DNA of 64,000 bases from Kalaharituber pfeilii (lineage: Eukaryota > Ascomycota > Pezizomycetes > Pezizales > Pezizaceae): assembly GCA_015179045.1 (NCBI GenBank), contig WHUZ01000003.1:682001-746000 (forward strand). The letters run 5' to 3'. Positions 36,334 to 47,712 of the stretch are shown piece by piece. A program made the position numbers and the translations under genes. The notes under the pieces are model-generated. The model saw only the letters and a program-made list of their open reading frames with translations, was not told the origin of the DNA and did not search any database. Position 1 is the stretch's first letter. Each line of letters begins with the position of its first letter.

Positions 36334-38400
36334 CTACCCCTCCAACACTCTCAGAGCCATCTCCAGCTTCCTCCTACATCTCTTCACCTCGCTTTGATCC
36401 CCTGCCACCTCCATTGCACAACATGTCTTCCCCATCTCCTCAATCAATCTCTCAATCAACAGCCTATCCTCAAGCCCTAATCTTAACGAGATATCCCCAC
36501 CAAGTTCCCCCCCACCAGCCATCACTATGTCCCCGGAAATCTCGATCCCCGCAGACCCCGACATTATCCGCGACCCGCGCCGACTGCCAAGTTCGCCTGA
36601 CGGGGCCGCAGGCAGGAGGAACGAACCTGGTAACCCTGCTGCCACCACTTCCCCACTGTGGGATGCGAGAGCGGTGGCGGTAGTCGTAGGGGAAACAACG
36701 GAGGGGCGATGTGTGGGAATTGTGCTGTCACTTCCGCCGGGTGTGTGTGGGGCACTGTGGTATCCATCGTCACGGACACGGTCTTCAGTGCTCGGAGATA
36801 GGCGGACTGTGGATGAATCACGATTGCCGGTATTCGGTGTGCCAGCTCCGTTACGGCGGCGTGAGGATTTTGATGAGGTCGAGTTGAGCGAGCCGGTAGG
36901 GGACCGATTCACCGAGTTGATTGACATGGGAGATCTGAATCCACTTACCCCCTCGTCTGCCGTCGTGTACGATGACAGTGATGTAAAGCTATCTATTTTT
37001 CTAATGCTTGTGGGTGTCGGTTGCGGCTGCGAGTTCACCTGTTGCCCAACCTCAGTTGCCTCAGAGGGCGCCTCACTATGAAAGCTGTCCACTGACTGCG
37101 ACCTCCTCCTAGCCGGCCCCTCAGCTTGCTGTAATAGTGTTCTCGGTGCATAAATTCCATTCCCTATAAAAAGGGAATCATAACTGAACGCGTCTTCCCG
37201 GTCCTCGTGTCTAGACTCCCTATATGCAGGCTTTGGCGTCGCTGTCCTACTGCTGGAAACACTCTCTGCGTATCCCCCAGCCCTACTCATATAATTTTCC
37301 TCATCCTCCCATGTCGGAGTGGTCCTGTATTCCTCTGGCGACGGTGCCTGGCTTTGATACGGCACCGGCGACGACCTCAGAACCGGTGATGATCTCAAAC
37401 TGTTGGAACTCTTCCTCCTCAACGAGTCTGTCCTCGTCTGTTGCTGCAAATGGCTAATCTTCCCTCTCAAGTCCTTCATCTGATCCCTGAGAACCCTCAT
37501 CTGCTGTGCTGACTTTGACCGCACTTGCACCTTGTCCGGCACCGGGCTCTCTTTTCCATACCTGCTCAGGGCCGGGCTGTCGTTCCCATAGCGGCTCAAC
37601 TGTGGGCTTTCCTTCCCATATCGACTCAATTGCGGGCTCTCCTTCCCATGCCGCCCTAGTTGCGGGCTCTCTTTTCCATACCGTCCAAGAGCAGAATTCG
37701 CCCGGGCAAGATTATACGCCGTCGGCACCGCGCCCTCGCTAACTGTTCTGCCATGAGCAACGTTATTGCCCATCCGCAATTGGCTAACCTGAGAAGGTAG
37801 CGGTGCCGCCGCCACGGTAGACGCGGGCAAACTCGTCGGTGTCGATGCCCTACTCGAGTCCGGGTCTGAGTACCTCGAGAGTGATGAGCCCGGAGGTGAC
37901 ATAATCAGCGAATGTCGAGCGCGAGTTAGATTTTGTCCGCATAAATCCAGTTTCTTCTTTGCATTTTCCAGCACCTTTTCTGCACGGCGACTCAGCGTCG
38001 CAGGCGTCACCCGTCCATCGTCATTCTCACCTCCATACCCATCGTACACGCTAGACTCATACATGCTCGGTGTTAAACTCTCTGTATCCCAGTTGTCGTC
38101 GTCATCCCCCATCTCATCCTTGGCTAGAAACCCGAACCCATCCACTTCAATTGTTCCGACCGACAGGAGACTCTGTAGTGACTGAGGCCTCACAGTTCTC
38201 ATTGGGCGTTCAGGCACTGGGGTGATTGGCGAAGTTTCGGCGATGTCTGGTAGCATTGAGGGCTTCATTGTTGATAAAGACCGTCGTGGGGGCATTCGGG
38301 GTGTAGATTGTGGAATGTTCAGCGTTGGCTGCACGCCGAGATTGTTGCCATAGGTATATGGCGGTGTTGGAGACATTGAGGAAACATAAGACGGTGCCAT
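36334..38400 (-). CDS. serine-rich protein with decapeptide repeats, conserved in filamentous fungi
   Basis: Intronless gene of 688 aa; ATG at 38400 (MAPSYVSSMSP) is the first Met in frame. Almost the whole protein is disordered (Ser, Pro, Thr, Arg). Visible blocks include an acidic DEMGDDDDNWDTESL near residue 97 and RAEKVLENAKKKLDLCGQNL near 140. About five tandem copies of a ten-residue unit (GRYGKESPQL and variants LSRYGKESPQ, LSRYGNDSPA) occur near 242-292. A short coiled coil, QMRVLRDQMKDLRGKISHLQ, lies near 302-322. C-terminal LEDRLLIERLIEEMGKTCCA and a charged helix close it. I recall similar uncharacterised proteins in filamentous ascomycetes with the coiled-coil block, but no function. 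The many SP/TP sites and RRxS-like motifs suggest heavy phosphorylation (inference). Confidence 0.75.
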   Translation of the reverse strand: MAPSYVSSMSPTPPYTYGNNLGVQPTLNIPQSTPRMPPRRSLSTMKPSMLPDIAETSPITPVPERPMRTVRPQSLQSLLSVGTIEVDGFGFLAKDEMGDDDDNWDTESLTPSMYESSVYDGYGGENDDGRVTPATLSRRAEKVLENAKKKLDLCGQNLTRARHSLIMSPPGSSLSRYSDPDSSRASTPTSLPASTVAAAPLPSQVSQLRMGNNVAHGRTVSEGAVPTAYNLARANSALGRYGKESPQLGRHGKESPQLSRYGKESPQLSRYGNDSPALSRYGKESPVPDKVQVRSKSAQQMRVLRDQMKDLRGKISHLQQQTRTDSLRRKSSNSLRSSPVLRSSPVPYQSQAPSPEEYRTTPTWEDEENYMSRAGGYAESVSSSRTATPKPAYRESRHEDREDAFSYDSLFIGNGIYAPRTLLQQAEGPARRRSQSVDSFHSEAPSEATEVGQQVNSQPQPTPTSIRKIDSFTSLSSYTTADEGVSGFRSPMSINSVNRSPTGSLNSTSSKSSRRRNGAGTPNTGNRDSSTVRLSPSTEDRVRDDGYHSAPHTPGGSDSTIPTHRPSVVSPTTTATALASHSGEVVAAGLPGSFLLPAAPSGELGSRRGSRIMSGSAGIEISGDIVMAGGGELGGDISLRLGLEDRLLIERLIEEMGKTCCAMEVAGDQSEVKRCRRKLEMALRVLEG

Positions 38401-41400
38401 GGGGGGGGGGCAACGAAAAACCAACTGCGATGTGCAGGCTACAATTGCAAATTCAAGTGTTCAAGTTGGAATGAAGCAAGCAAGATAAAAGGGATAGAGA
38501 CAGTTTCGTGTGTGCACGAATGAAGTGAGCAATGGGGCTGTATGCTGTGCCGCAGCAAGGTTAATTCCGTGTTCCCCCAACAGCCTTGAACCCGAGTAGT
38601 CGAAACGAGCGAACAGGAACGGAACGAGTGAATCGGCAAGCGAGAGATATATATGATCTGGGCGCTGTAGAGGATGCTGGAGAGGGTGCTTGAAAGGATG
38701 CAGGAGTCGCGAAGTGGAGATCGTAATGCAAAGATCGAGGGAGGGCCCTGCTTGCTGGGGTTCGAAGAATTTTGGGGTGGGTGGGTGAAGGTGGATTAGA
38801 AGGCAGGGCCTGGTGCTAGCCGCAAAAGGCGTGCTGAGTCGAGCTTGTTATGCGCGAGGAGCCTTCTTCACGAAGTGGGCGCCCCAGGGCGTTAGTGCGA
38901 GGGCGTGAGCGTGGTGGGTGCACGTGGTGGTGTGGGGGGAGGGGGGGGGAGGGCGAGGGGGCCTCGAGGGAGGGCGAGGGGGCCTCGAGGGAGGGCGAGG
39001 GGAAAAGGCATCAACAGAATCAGGGGGGGCCGCGAGAAGCGGACAACGCCAACACAAAACTCCAGATGCCGCCCTGGGCGAGCCGGGAGCGTGAGTGGAC
39101 GGCTCGGATTCGGGGCTGTGAATGGGCGCTGGGGGCCGCACGAGTGATCTTGGGAGCCCTTGGGAGCCGGGCCAGCGCCCTCTCAGGAGGCAGACACGCC
39201 CGCGCGGGATGCTGAGATCCAGCTGCAGCTGAATTTCCCCGGCGCTCGCTACGCAGTGTCCCCCCCTCCCCCCTCCCCCACACGCCCCGCCGCAGCCAAC
39301 GCTTCGCTGTTCATCAGGCCGATCCTATGATGCGGAGCCCACAGCCCCGTACCACGGCACTTTTCTATTTTAGAAACACGACGTAAACAGCGGATGGAGA
39401 TGGCATGTAGCTCCCCCCCCCACTTAGCCCAGTCCTGGCTGCCTATGCAAAGGACCGAGCCGCTCGGGTCGGCGCCGACAGCCATCAGGCGCCAGCATCG
39501 AGTCTAATCGAGTCTAACGAAAATAGGGTTGCTCCCTTTGACTCGAAATGAAGCCCCCCCCCACCCCGACCCATGTCAAGATCTGACATTATTGCACCTA
39601 AGGTCAGAAGCTTGCATCCTTGCATGCCAATAAATAATAAATCATGTTCGCACATGCTTACTGATGATGAACAACTTGAAACGGCCGTGGCACGAGTGGC
39701 GTGTGCAACGTTCCCAATTCACCAAGTTTCGAAGCATGCTTAATATAAGTAAGATATTGCAGCAGGCATGTTTCCCAAGCGTTCAATAGAAACAGCTACA
39801 ACGGCTATAGACAATGCTGGACAGAGCATAGCCCCCCCTCTGAATGGTTAGTTCAACATTCCCCCCCCCCTGTCCATGGCATAAGGGTTGGGTTTTGCTT
39901 GGTGGTCTCCTAAATGAATGACAAAATAAAAGCCATCAGGGTATAAACTGAAATGAAACGTCTGTAGCACAAAAATGCGAAAACAGCGAACCCCCCCCCC
40001 CCCTTAACACAAATAGTTAAAAATTAAACCAACTATGCTAGAAATTGAGCCCGTTCATAGGCTGGCGGTCGTCGTTCTCTATCCTAACCCTATGCCGTAT
40101 CCAATGAATGAATTAGTCAAACTGAATCAGTGAATCGCCAAAAATATCGGTGTTTCTTGTTTTGCATGTATCAGACTTGTGTTGTTGCTTACTGTTGAGT
40201 AAAGTTACAAGCTCTCAAATAGATGTCTGGAATAGGTACATGTGCCAGTCGGCTGCGGAGGAACCCGCGATAGCAGTGCCTGATTATTCAACCCAGTCTG
40301 GGAACTAGATCACGGCCTGCACTACTATATAAACTGAAGTTGTTAAAGGGTACGAGAACAGGCACAGGGGCTTTCCAAGTGATGTTGAAATATAAGCAGA
40401 GAACAAGAGATTTAGCCTAGATGAACACCAAAATATTAAATTTACTCTAAATCCTTTTTTCTGAAAGCACCTATAATGTACAACCTGTGTACAAATTTGC
40501 TGTATCGCCTGCATTCAATTTTGGTCTGGCTTGACAAAACTCGCCTTCTTGTTGCTCCGAATTTGGAGACTTCTGACCCCCCATGGCACCACCAATAATC
40601 ACTACTCTCGACTTCTTAGCAGTAAAACTTTATTAGCTGTTCGGTCTCTTGTCACGCGTGTGACTTGCTGTCATTATCACCTTCTCTATACGCATATTTT
40701 GCGCCGGGGATCTTTCCTAACCTATCACTTATGTAAGACACCCGCCACCTCCATGTTTCCTGTGAGAATGACTTTGATGCGGATAAACAAGGAGAACTGT
40801 ATCATCGGCAATTTGTGTCATGCATGGACATTTGTCAGGCGAAAAAGCTTGTTATCGACATACCAATCACAGTGCTTACGAAATCTCGCTATTGCTGCAC
40901 CTGGCAGTAAGCGACTAGGGGTGATTTAGCATATCATACCCAACATATCCCAATAGTAACAATCTAATGAACTTCTAAAACAGAACGGGTATCTGTCAAT
41001 GCATGTGAGGGCTGTCTCACCATTGATTGGACTTTGTCGCTTAAAGGCATGTGCCTGTTCTAAGTACTCGAACAAAATTAATGCATTTTGACCATAGCAT
41101 CAAGATAGCTACAACAATAAACTAAAGGTATGAACTTGTTTCGGGATTGATTTTGCACCACTATCACACCGCTTTTTGTTCCTCGCATAAATGAACATGG
41201 AGAACGAAGGTTGTCTTGGAGGATGCCCCAGCAGTGTCATTACTGTACTCGGTAGTAGTAGATTCACGGTTACCACATTTGTCCTCTTGGCTCTAGATAA
41301 GATCAATCAGATAAATCTAAATGGACCCCGCAGGATTAGTGTTGATGCTTTCCAATTATGCACCCCACCGCAGCTAAAATTGTGTCTGCTACCAGCTTTT

Positions 41401-41536
41401 CCCGGGACGAACCATACGTTCATGATCACCTTAACCCGAAATCAGTCATTTTTCCTCTAGGAGCCGCATTCCACCACAGTACCAGATTAGACATAGACAG
41501 CTCTACGGTTATTCATTTCTAACAACAGCTATCACA
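38401..41536. other. spacer with C runs and a GC-rich tandem block
   Basis: It follows the 5' end of the serine-rich gene. A G10 run lies at 38401-38410. At 38940-39005 a ~19-nt GC-rich unit (gagggagggcgagggggcct) is repeated about three times. C8-C14 runs occur near 39413, 39862 and 39990. The rest is AT-rich with no supportable gene. Small frames at 40531-40929 and elsewhere have no domain. Confidence 0.45.
38940..39005. repeat. GC-rich ~19-nt tandem repeat
   Basis: About three copies of a gagggcgagggggcctc unit in head-to-tail order, roughly 540 nt upstream of the serine-rich gene. Confidence 0.8.
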
Positions 41537-42433
41537 ATGGTGAACGAAGAGCAAGAACAAGAGATCGAAGTCCTGCAATCTATTTATCCAGACGAACTCA
41601 CAGGTGAGTTTTGCGGTCGATTTTTATCTTTATATAGTTAGCCAGAGCCACAGATAGACTGACGAACGAGACATCATTGGCGCCATTGGCTAGTATTATC
41701 GGAGGATTCGTTCAGGATACGAATAGAATTAGAAACACCACCTGGATATCTTCCCGCCCCAGCCCCTGATGATGATGACGAAGAGCCCCAAAAGCGTCGG
41801 TGATACGTCTTTGATTCAGCTTACCTTACAATCTGCTAATACTATGCTGCAGCCACACTGCTCCTCACCGTTCGTTATCCCCCAGACTACCCAAATGTCT
41901 CTCCTGAGCTCTCACTTGCCATTGATCCCTCCGGTCCACGCATTTTCGATTTTCCAGCGGACCGGGACGCAATTCTATCCTCCCTGGAGTCGACCATCTC
42001 TGAAAATCTTGGCATGGCAATGATCTTCACGCTCGTCACAAGCATCAAGGAGTCTGCTGAGCAACTCATCCAAGAGCGACACAAGGCGGTGGAGGAAGCC
42101 CGTGAGGAAGAGGCACGACTTGAGGAGGAGAAGGAGATGGCCAAGTTCCGTGGCACGCCCGTGACTCGCGAAACTTTTATGGCATGGCGTGCAAAATTTA
42201 AAGAGGAAATGGAAGTGCTGAAGAAGCAGAGGGAGAAGGAGAAGGAAGAAGAGGAAAAAAGTAAGCGGGGGAGCGCCGCCACCGCTGCTATAGCGGCGGC
42301 GGAAGCTGCAAAGAAGCGAATGACGGGCAAACAGCTGTATCTCACTGGAACGGTTGGTAAGGACGATGACGTTGAGGTTGATGGTGACGAGATGGATATC
42401 TCGAAACTGAAGATTCAGGATGAGGGTAAGTAG
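41537..42433 (+). CDS. GIR2: RWD-domain protein GIR2 (RWDD1-like)
   Basis: Cytoplasmic partner of the GTPase Rbg2 and of Gcn1, associated with translating ribosomes. Exons are 41537-41603, 41694-41795 and 41853-42433 (249 aa). The RWD domain starts EEQEQEIEVLQSIYPDEL, the usual first helix, and continues with RYPPDYPNVSPELSL, the YPxxxP hallmark. A highly charged helix follows (ERHKAVEEAREEEARLEEEK). FRGTPVTRETFMAWRAKF and MTGKQLYL are strongly conserved C-terminal motifs of the family. The intron 2 donor is uncertain. The good-looking gtgata at 41800 breaks the frame, while the weak gtcggt at 41796 keeps it. A perfect gtaagt overlaps the stop codon at 42426, so a tiny last exon ending at 42545 is an alternative. 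Confidence 0.87.
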
Positions 42434-42848
42434 ATGCCAATAGAGGCCTTTTAAGATGTCGAATTTTACTTTCATATACAAGTAAGTATCACTCGCAAAA
42501 ACGATAAAGTATAACCTGGTTTTCCAAACTATAGCGTTCACGTGACATGATAGCCCCAAAGCAGCTTATAAGCAAAGTGAGCATCTGGTACTAGCGATGG
42601 GGTAGAATGTACTTTTCAACATGTATCAGTGTAATGGGACAGCTGTTCATTCCCAATCGCCCGCAAATATCAAGGAATGCAATGAAAACAAAGTTACCGA
42701 ACGTAATATAAGAAAGACCCATAAACAACGCCGCCATTAGTTTCCATCGACCATCACTTGGCCCTCAGTCCTAAGAGAAATTTTCTAAAAGTAGTCTCTT
42801 CTTGATACAATGAGGCTCATGACGAAAAAGAGCATCTGTATATCTTTA
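42434..42848. other. convergent 3' spacer
   Basis: Between GIR2 (+) and the 170-aa gene (-). It may hold the GIR2 alternative last exon (42535-42545). Nothing else is seen. Confidence 0.5.
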
Positions 42849-43585
42849 TTACCACATTGCACTCTCATCATAGTCATCTCCCAGGTGTGCTGGTGCATAA
42901 ACAAAACTTAGCATTGTTCTTAGACGGTGAGGGAACATACATAGGTGAACATACCGAGTGAAAAGTCCTTATCTAGCAGCTTGTCCTTCTGCAGCTCATC
43001 TGTATCCCACCACAAGGCAATCAGCGTCTCATCCAGTCGGCATTGTATTAGGCAAGGCAACTCACATTCCTCCAGACCCTTCTTTCCGCCCCATCCCGCC
43101 TGCGACCAGATCTCTGCCAGCATTTTCCTATCCGGCTGAGTAGGTCCTAGCACTTCTCTTGCGGCAGGGGGTGTGCTTGTCGGCCCGGGAGTCAACAATT
43201 GGGCGCCGGCGGAGAAGTGCATAGCTGACGGCGGGGGTGTTTCCATGCCGCGATGATGGTCAAGGTGGGCGGAGTAGTGAGAGGGTTGGGAGGGCTGCGG
43301 TGCGGGCTGGCTGGTGGCGCCAGAGGTACTGGAAAAGAAGGACGGTTGGGTGCCGGTTGCGGGGGGGGTGTCAGGAGCCGCAACGGTCTGCATTTGGGCG
43401 TCGGTGTCCTCTGGGGGCGGGGGGGAGGGGTTAGTATCAGTGGGAAGCTATGAGGGGCTGTACGGACAGCTAGGGAGCATGACCGCGCCAGTGCAAGGAA
43501 GCCGCCGCAGCCTTCGCTCTGCTGCGGCAAGACAAGCGGAATGAGCGGCGGAGAGAGCTTGGGACTCACCAGTGCTGCTCGTCAT
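42849..43585 (-). CDS. 170-aa protein of unknown function
   Basis: Exons on the minus strand are 43585-43570, 43410-42955 and 42889-42849, totalling 513 nt in frame. All introns have clean signals (gtgagt...cag, gtatgt...ccag). The N-terminal ~85 residues are Pro/Ser/Thr/Gln-rich and disordered. A folded-looking segment then reads DRKMLAEIWSQAGWGGKKGL and CLIQCRLDETLIALWWDTDEL. The last exon supplies AHLGDDYDESAMW, an acidic tail ending in Trp that looks like a docking motif. I do not recognise the family. The start is set by the first ATG preceding a good donor. The gene is divergent from the CK2-beta-2-like gene, with a 414-nt shared promoter region. Confidence 0.7.
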
Positions 43586-43999
43586 CCTGTTCCGTCTGCG
43601 TGTTGTGCCGGTTGGCCGCTGTCGCTGCCCGCAGAAAGATCTCAGCGGGCCACGCAGCAGCAGATGTGGGGCTGCGGCCGGGGCTGCGGCCGGGGCTGGT
43701 GCGGCACATGAGGCAGCAGCGCACCGCCACAGCAGATAAGGGTGGGCAGCAACCAGAGCTGCTTAAATTCGTGAAGCTCCCACCCGCTCATCGCCCGCCA
43801 TCTCCTCCCAGGCCAGCAACAGCCCACCACGCCACCACTCCACCACTCCACATCCTCTCCGACCGCCAGACAATTTATATCAGAGTGCTCTGATTACACT
43901 TCTCATCGTGGACAGCAACACACAGTAGCTAGTACTCGGACGATTCGACGCCCTTCATGGCGCCACCAGGGGTCTCAGCACCCCTTCGGTTCCTGAAGT
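43586..43999. promoter_or_regulatory. shared divergent promoter region
   Basis: 414 nt between two divergently transcribed genes (start codons at 43585 minus and 44000 plus). It is GC-rich, with a small tandem repeat cggggctgcggc near 43676-43700. No specific operator is identified. Confidence 0.5.
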
Positions 44000-45367
44000 A
44001 TGTCCACTGCACCCCTCCCAAACGCAAGCCTCCGTACAAAGCTAACGCTACCTCTCAGGGAGGCGATACAGAAAGGGGTGGCCCAGCTCCGCGCTGGCAT
44101 GGAGACGACTCTCTCCCGACAGTCGACTAATCTCCAGCCCTTTTACGCCTCCGCCAAATCATCGCACTCCGCTCGCCCCGCCGACCGCATCAAAGTCGCA
44201 AAACGCTGGTACACAACTCAATACCGCAATCTCCTTCGCCATGCCGCAATCAACCCGAACCCGCCCGCCGAGGCAGTCGGCCGCGTCAGCTCTGCTGTCC
44301 GCAACTTGATCGCCACTAGCCCCTTCGCTACCACCCTCCGGCCTAAGCTCGGCGCCGGCGCCTTCCCTCGTACAGCGTCGGGATACTCACTTGGCAATGG
44401 TGGCCCTGCTGGCGTCCGTTTCTTCTCTCACGGCCCGGCTTCACCAGCCCAAGTTATCTCACAAGTCACACAAGCCATGCGTGCAATGGCTCTGTCGGGC
44501 AAGAACGCCGCTGACGAGTACCGCCGATATCAAAATCAGGGTCGCGCTGGCGTTCGTACTCACCTAGCTGCTGCCCTGTCCGACAACAGCTCCGCCCCAG
44601 GTGCCTACGTCGACTTCCACATGGCTCCAACCTTCACATGCCTCAGCGGGCTCTCAAAGAAGTCCATGGCCGCCCCAGGCTTCATGGATGTCCTCTCTAC
44701 TGACTTTTCCAAGATTGTCGAGGACGTCACCGCTGTCATGACTGATCTTCAGAGACTTGCTACCCTCGGCGACTTGCCAATTTCTCTTGCCCAAGACAAG
44801 GAGGATACCATCCGCGTTCACTTTGCAGGATGTGACAGGGAGCTCGTTGAACACCTATGTGACGAAGTTGGAGTCAAAAGAGGGGTTATTGGAGAGGATG
44901 AGCGATTTGGTTGCGAATTTCTTATGCCAACACTGGATGCCCCTTCCTACTTGAACTTCTCTGACAAGAGTTGCACGAGTGGTAGCCACCCACAGTCTCC
45001 TCCATCAAGGAGGCTCAACGGAGTGGCGCTTTACTGGCAGGACATGATTAGTTCTCCATCTCAGTCGACATGCAGCTCCATTGATGGCGACGAATCGACA
45101 CACGAAGGCTCTGGAGCAACGGCGCCTGTCAGCGTGCGCGGGTACTTGTTTGGGAGTAGTGTAGAGGGGTCTGGGTGGTCGCCTAGAGGGACGTCGAGCT
45201 CCGCCGCTAGTCGGGGAGTCGCTATGGCTTCACCACCACCGCCACCACCACCAGCAGCAGCACCAGGCCAATACCCACTAGAGGAGCTGCTGGGGATGGA
45301 GGGAATACAGAGGTTTCTGGAGCAGTGTGAGGAGTATTCGAATCGAGGTCGGAATATTTGGGCTTAG
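44000..45367 (+). CDS. protein of the fungal 'casein kinase II beta 2' annotation family
   Basis: Intronless, 455 aa; ATG 44000 is fixed by an in-frame TGA just upstream (43994). Fungal proteins of this kind are often labelled casein kinase II beta 2 subunit. I see no CK2-beta zinc ribbon here, so the label is by family custom and should not be read as function. Landmarks are RIKVAKRWYTTQYRNLLRH near residue 63 and RFFSHGPASPAQVISQVTQA near 140. APGAYVDFHMAPTFT near 200 is followed by a region with GDLPISL and CDRELVEHLCDEVG. The C-terminal third is low complexity with an eight-proline run and ends LEELLGMEGIQRFLEQCEEY. The N-terminus is Ser/Thr/Arg-rich without acidic residues, so mitochondrial targeting is possible (inference). 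Confidence 0.8.
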   Translation: MSTAPLPNASLRTKLTLPLREAIQKGVAQLRAGMETTLSRQSTNLQPFYASAKSSHSARPADRIKVAKRWYTTQYRNLLRHAAINPNPPAEAVGRVSSAVRNLIATSPFATTLRPKLGAGAFPRTASGYSLGNGGPAGVRFFSHGPASPAQVISQVTQAMRAMALSGKNAADEYRRYQNQGRAGVRTHLAAALSDNSSAPGAYVDFHMAPTFTCLSGLSKKSMAAPGFMDVLSTDFSKIVEDVTAVMTDLQRLATLGDLPISLAQDKEDTIRVHFAGCDRELVEHLCDEVGVKRGVIGEDERFGCEFLMPTLDAPSYLNFSDKSCTSGSHPQSPPSRRLNGVALYWQDMISSPSQSTCSSIDGDESTHEGSGATAPVSVRGYLFGSSVEGSGWSPRGTSSSAASRGVAMASPPPPPPPAAAPGQYPLEELLGMEGIQRFLEQCEEYSNRGRNIWA

Positions 45368-47030
45368 TTGCGGTCTTACTTCTTATGTGGCTTTGTTTTT
45401 GATTCGAGTTTTGTATGAACCTTGTTAGTTTGTTTCTTTCTATTTTTCTTTGCTCGTTTTTTGGTTCTGGGGTATGGCGATTGGAAATGATATGTTTATC
45501 GAGTTGGCAGACGAGCATACTTTTTGCTTGACAATATGTTTGACGATGCAACTAAGTAGTATCACCATACTAATTTCATACCGTCACGATACTGCTGTAC
45601 TCTTGACCTTCACTTGTCTCCCTTGTTCGGACCTTTTTTCCCCTAAACACTAAAAAACACTCTTTAACTCCTTTCTCCTATGTTACAACCACATAATCTA
45701 TGGCTCGAAAGTTTACTTCGAGGCAAGCTTGAATGGAAAATTGGAAGTTCGAGAAAGGTTCTTATCTTTAATACCATTCTGCTTGAATGCGATAAGGCTG
45801 CCAACTTACACAGAAGCAAGGAGTAGCGAGGGGAAAGTGCATAACTATCGCAGTAAGTCGCGATCGGTTGTATTGTGGGTCGGGGACTTGTTTGTCCGAC
45901 TTTGTTGCTGGGTATCATACCGAGTTAGCTGTGAAATTTGAGCCTCTCGGAACAAAGGAGGCCTGTGGCTGTGCAAGACTGGCATGGGTACTCAGGGTAA
46001 CAGTAATGGAAATGCAAACCCAACTACATGCAAGATGTACTGCGTTCTCAACATGGCTCCAAATGCCTCCGCTTAGATCCCACAGCCTATCAAAAGCGCG
46101 TTTAGAACCTCCAGATTTTCACTTTAGAGACCTTGAGGAGCGATAAAGAAGCCTAATAGTTTCCGTTCCATACACAATCAGAATTTTTTTTCTCCATGAC
46201 AAACAAGAGCTAATCGCACTTTCTTGCTTTCTGCCTATCTACCATGCGGATCTCGACCCCCAATGCGACTATTTCAACCGCTCCCCGTAGCTCTGCCAGA
46301 GTTTATTTACAGTATTCGATAACGCTTTTGGAGGGTTGGCCTGAAGGTAAGTTTCAGGGGGGCTTATTGTTCAAGGCATTACCCTCATATTTGAAGCGAT
46401 TGTCGCCGCTGAACCAGCATTCGCGGTAATTATTATACAACACTAATGCTATGATACATATTCAAAAAACAAAAAAAAGGGACTATTCGCGAGTTCAGTC
46501 ACTACTTTAAATCCACTCGTGCTGTTCAGCTCTCCAAACATTTATAGCTCAGCGGATCTTGGCCTACAGGAATTCATTACCTGGAGATTCTTGGCGTCGC
46601 ACGCAATAAATCTGACAGTAACTGGCCTTGTGTTTCCAGTTGTGGCATCAATTAACATGTATGTCGTTGTGGGAAGGTTTGTTGGTGGGGGCATATCCTG
46701 GTGTGGCTTTACTTGGCTCTGAATTTGGTTCTACAAGTTCAATCACCAAATCAGGTGACCCGAAAAAGTTATACCGAACCTACACACTGGAGCACCTCTG
46801 ACCTCATCGGTTGCGTTGCCATCGACATTTCGATCCTTCACCACTCAACTGCACCTGTACTGCCAATAAAATCGCCCAAACTGGCTGGCCTTCTGTGGAC
46901 AGACAAGCCGCAGCCGCCTACAGCGCAGGAGCAAGCTGCACATGCAAAACCGACATCCCCCTCCCCTCCTCCTCACGCTCCCCCTCCACCACCGTCTCCT
47001 CCGCTTGCTCCGACACGGAATCGCCCCGAC
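45368..47030. other. spacer
   Basis: No gene recognised between the CK2-beta-2-like gene and MIX23. The + strand frame entering the MIX23 first exon stays open back to about 46701 but lacks a good ATG and becomes Pro/Ser-rich, so I do not extend the gene into it. Confidence 0.45.
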
Positions 47031-47712
47031 ATGAGTCGGGCGACGGTATACGACCCTCCGCCGCTGACGCCACAATTCTGCTTTTCCACGTCTGCACTGA
47101 AAGGTTTTTTCTTCCGTCTCTGCATTGTCTAAGTAGCTAGCGGAAGGGCTTTATTTACTGACCTATTGTCTAGAATTCCTCCGTCTATCACGCAGCACCA
47201 TCGACGACAGCATCTCCCAGAACCTCAACGCCCTTAACACCCCATCGGCGGCCGGCTTCTCCCCAAACTCAACAGTCCACCGGAGCGTTTCTCTCCCACG
47301 GCACATACTACCACTCTCTTCCTGCGAACAGTTCACCAACTTCGTTCTGTTTCCTTCGTGGCAGGGTCGCTCTGATGTGCTCAACTACTGCGCTTCCGTA
47401 GCTACTTCAGATGACCCAGATGACCCAGATACCTTGATAAGGCTGGCCGAGTCCGAAGCCGCGAGGGAGAGGGTGGTGGACGAGAGGTTAGATCCTTACA
47501 GTAACAGGTGGTTTCCACGGGAGACTAGAACCGAGGTGTTGGCGGGGATTGTGAGGAACGAAAGGATGGTGGAAGAGATTGTGAGAGAGAGGACTTGGAG
47601 AGTGATAGGGGAAAGATGTGGCGGGTTGGAGCCGTTGGGCGGGGATGATTGGAGGACAGCATTGGAGAAATGGAGAGAGAGTAGGGAGAAGGAGAGAGAG
47701 GGAAAAAAGTAG
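47031..47712 (+). CDS. MIX23 / Cid2 family protein
   Basis: Homologue of the small family known as caffeine-induced death protein Cid2 in fission yeast and Mix23 in budding yeast (CCDC58 in animals), linked to the mitochondrial intermembrane space and protein import. Exons are 47031-47103 and 47174-47712 (203 aa), with a 70-nt intron gttttt...ctag. Key blocks are PQFCFSTSALK joined to EFLRLSRSTIDDSI across the intron, SSCEQFTNFVLFPSW, and SDVLNYCASVA. The conserved Cys residues are visible in these. RVVDERLDPYSNRWFPRETR and ERTWRVIGERCGG follow, then a basic/acidic helical tail. The start at MSRATVYDPPPLTPQF matches the usual family start. Confidence 0.88.

Noticed and set aside
36171..36683. 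Plus-strand frame over the poly(A) run
   Set aside because: Begins as polylysine from 48 A and continues antisense to the serine-rich gene.
40531..40929. 132-codon plus-strand frame
   Set aside because: Starts at TTG, no family, AT-rich surroundings; I could not support it as gene or transposon fragment.
43192..43569. 125-codon Pro/Ser-rich minus-strand frame
   Set aside because: Out of frame with the spliced 170-aa gene and covers its intron; low complexity only.
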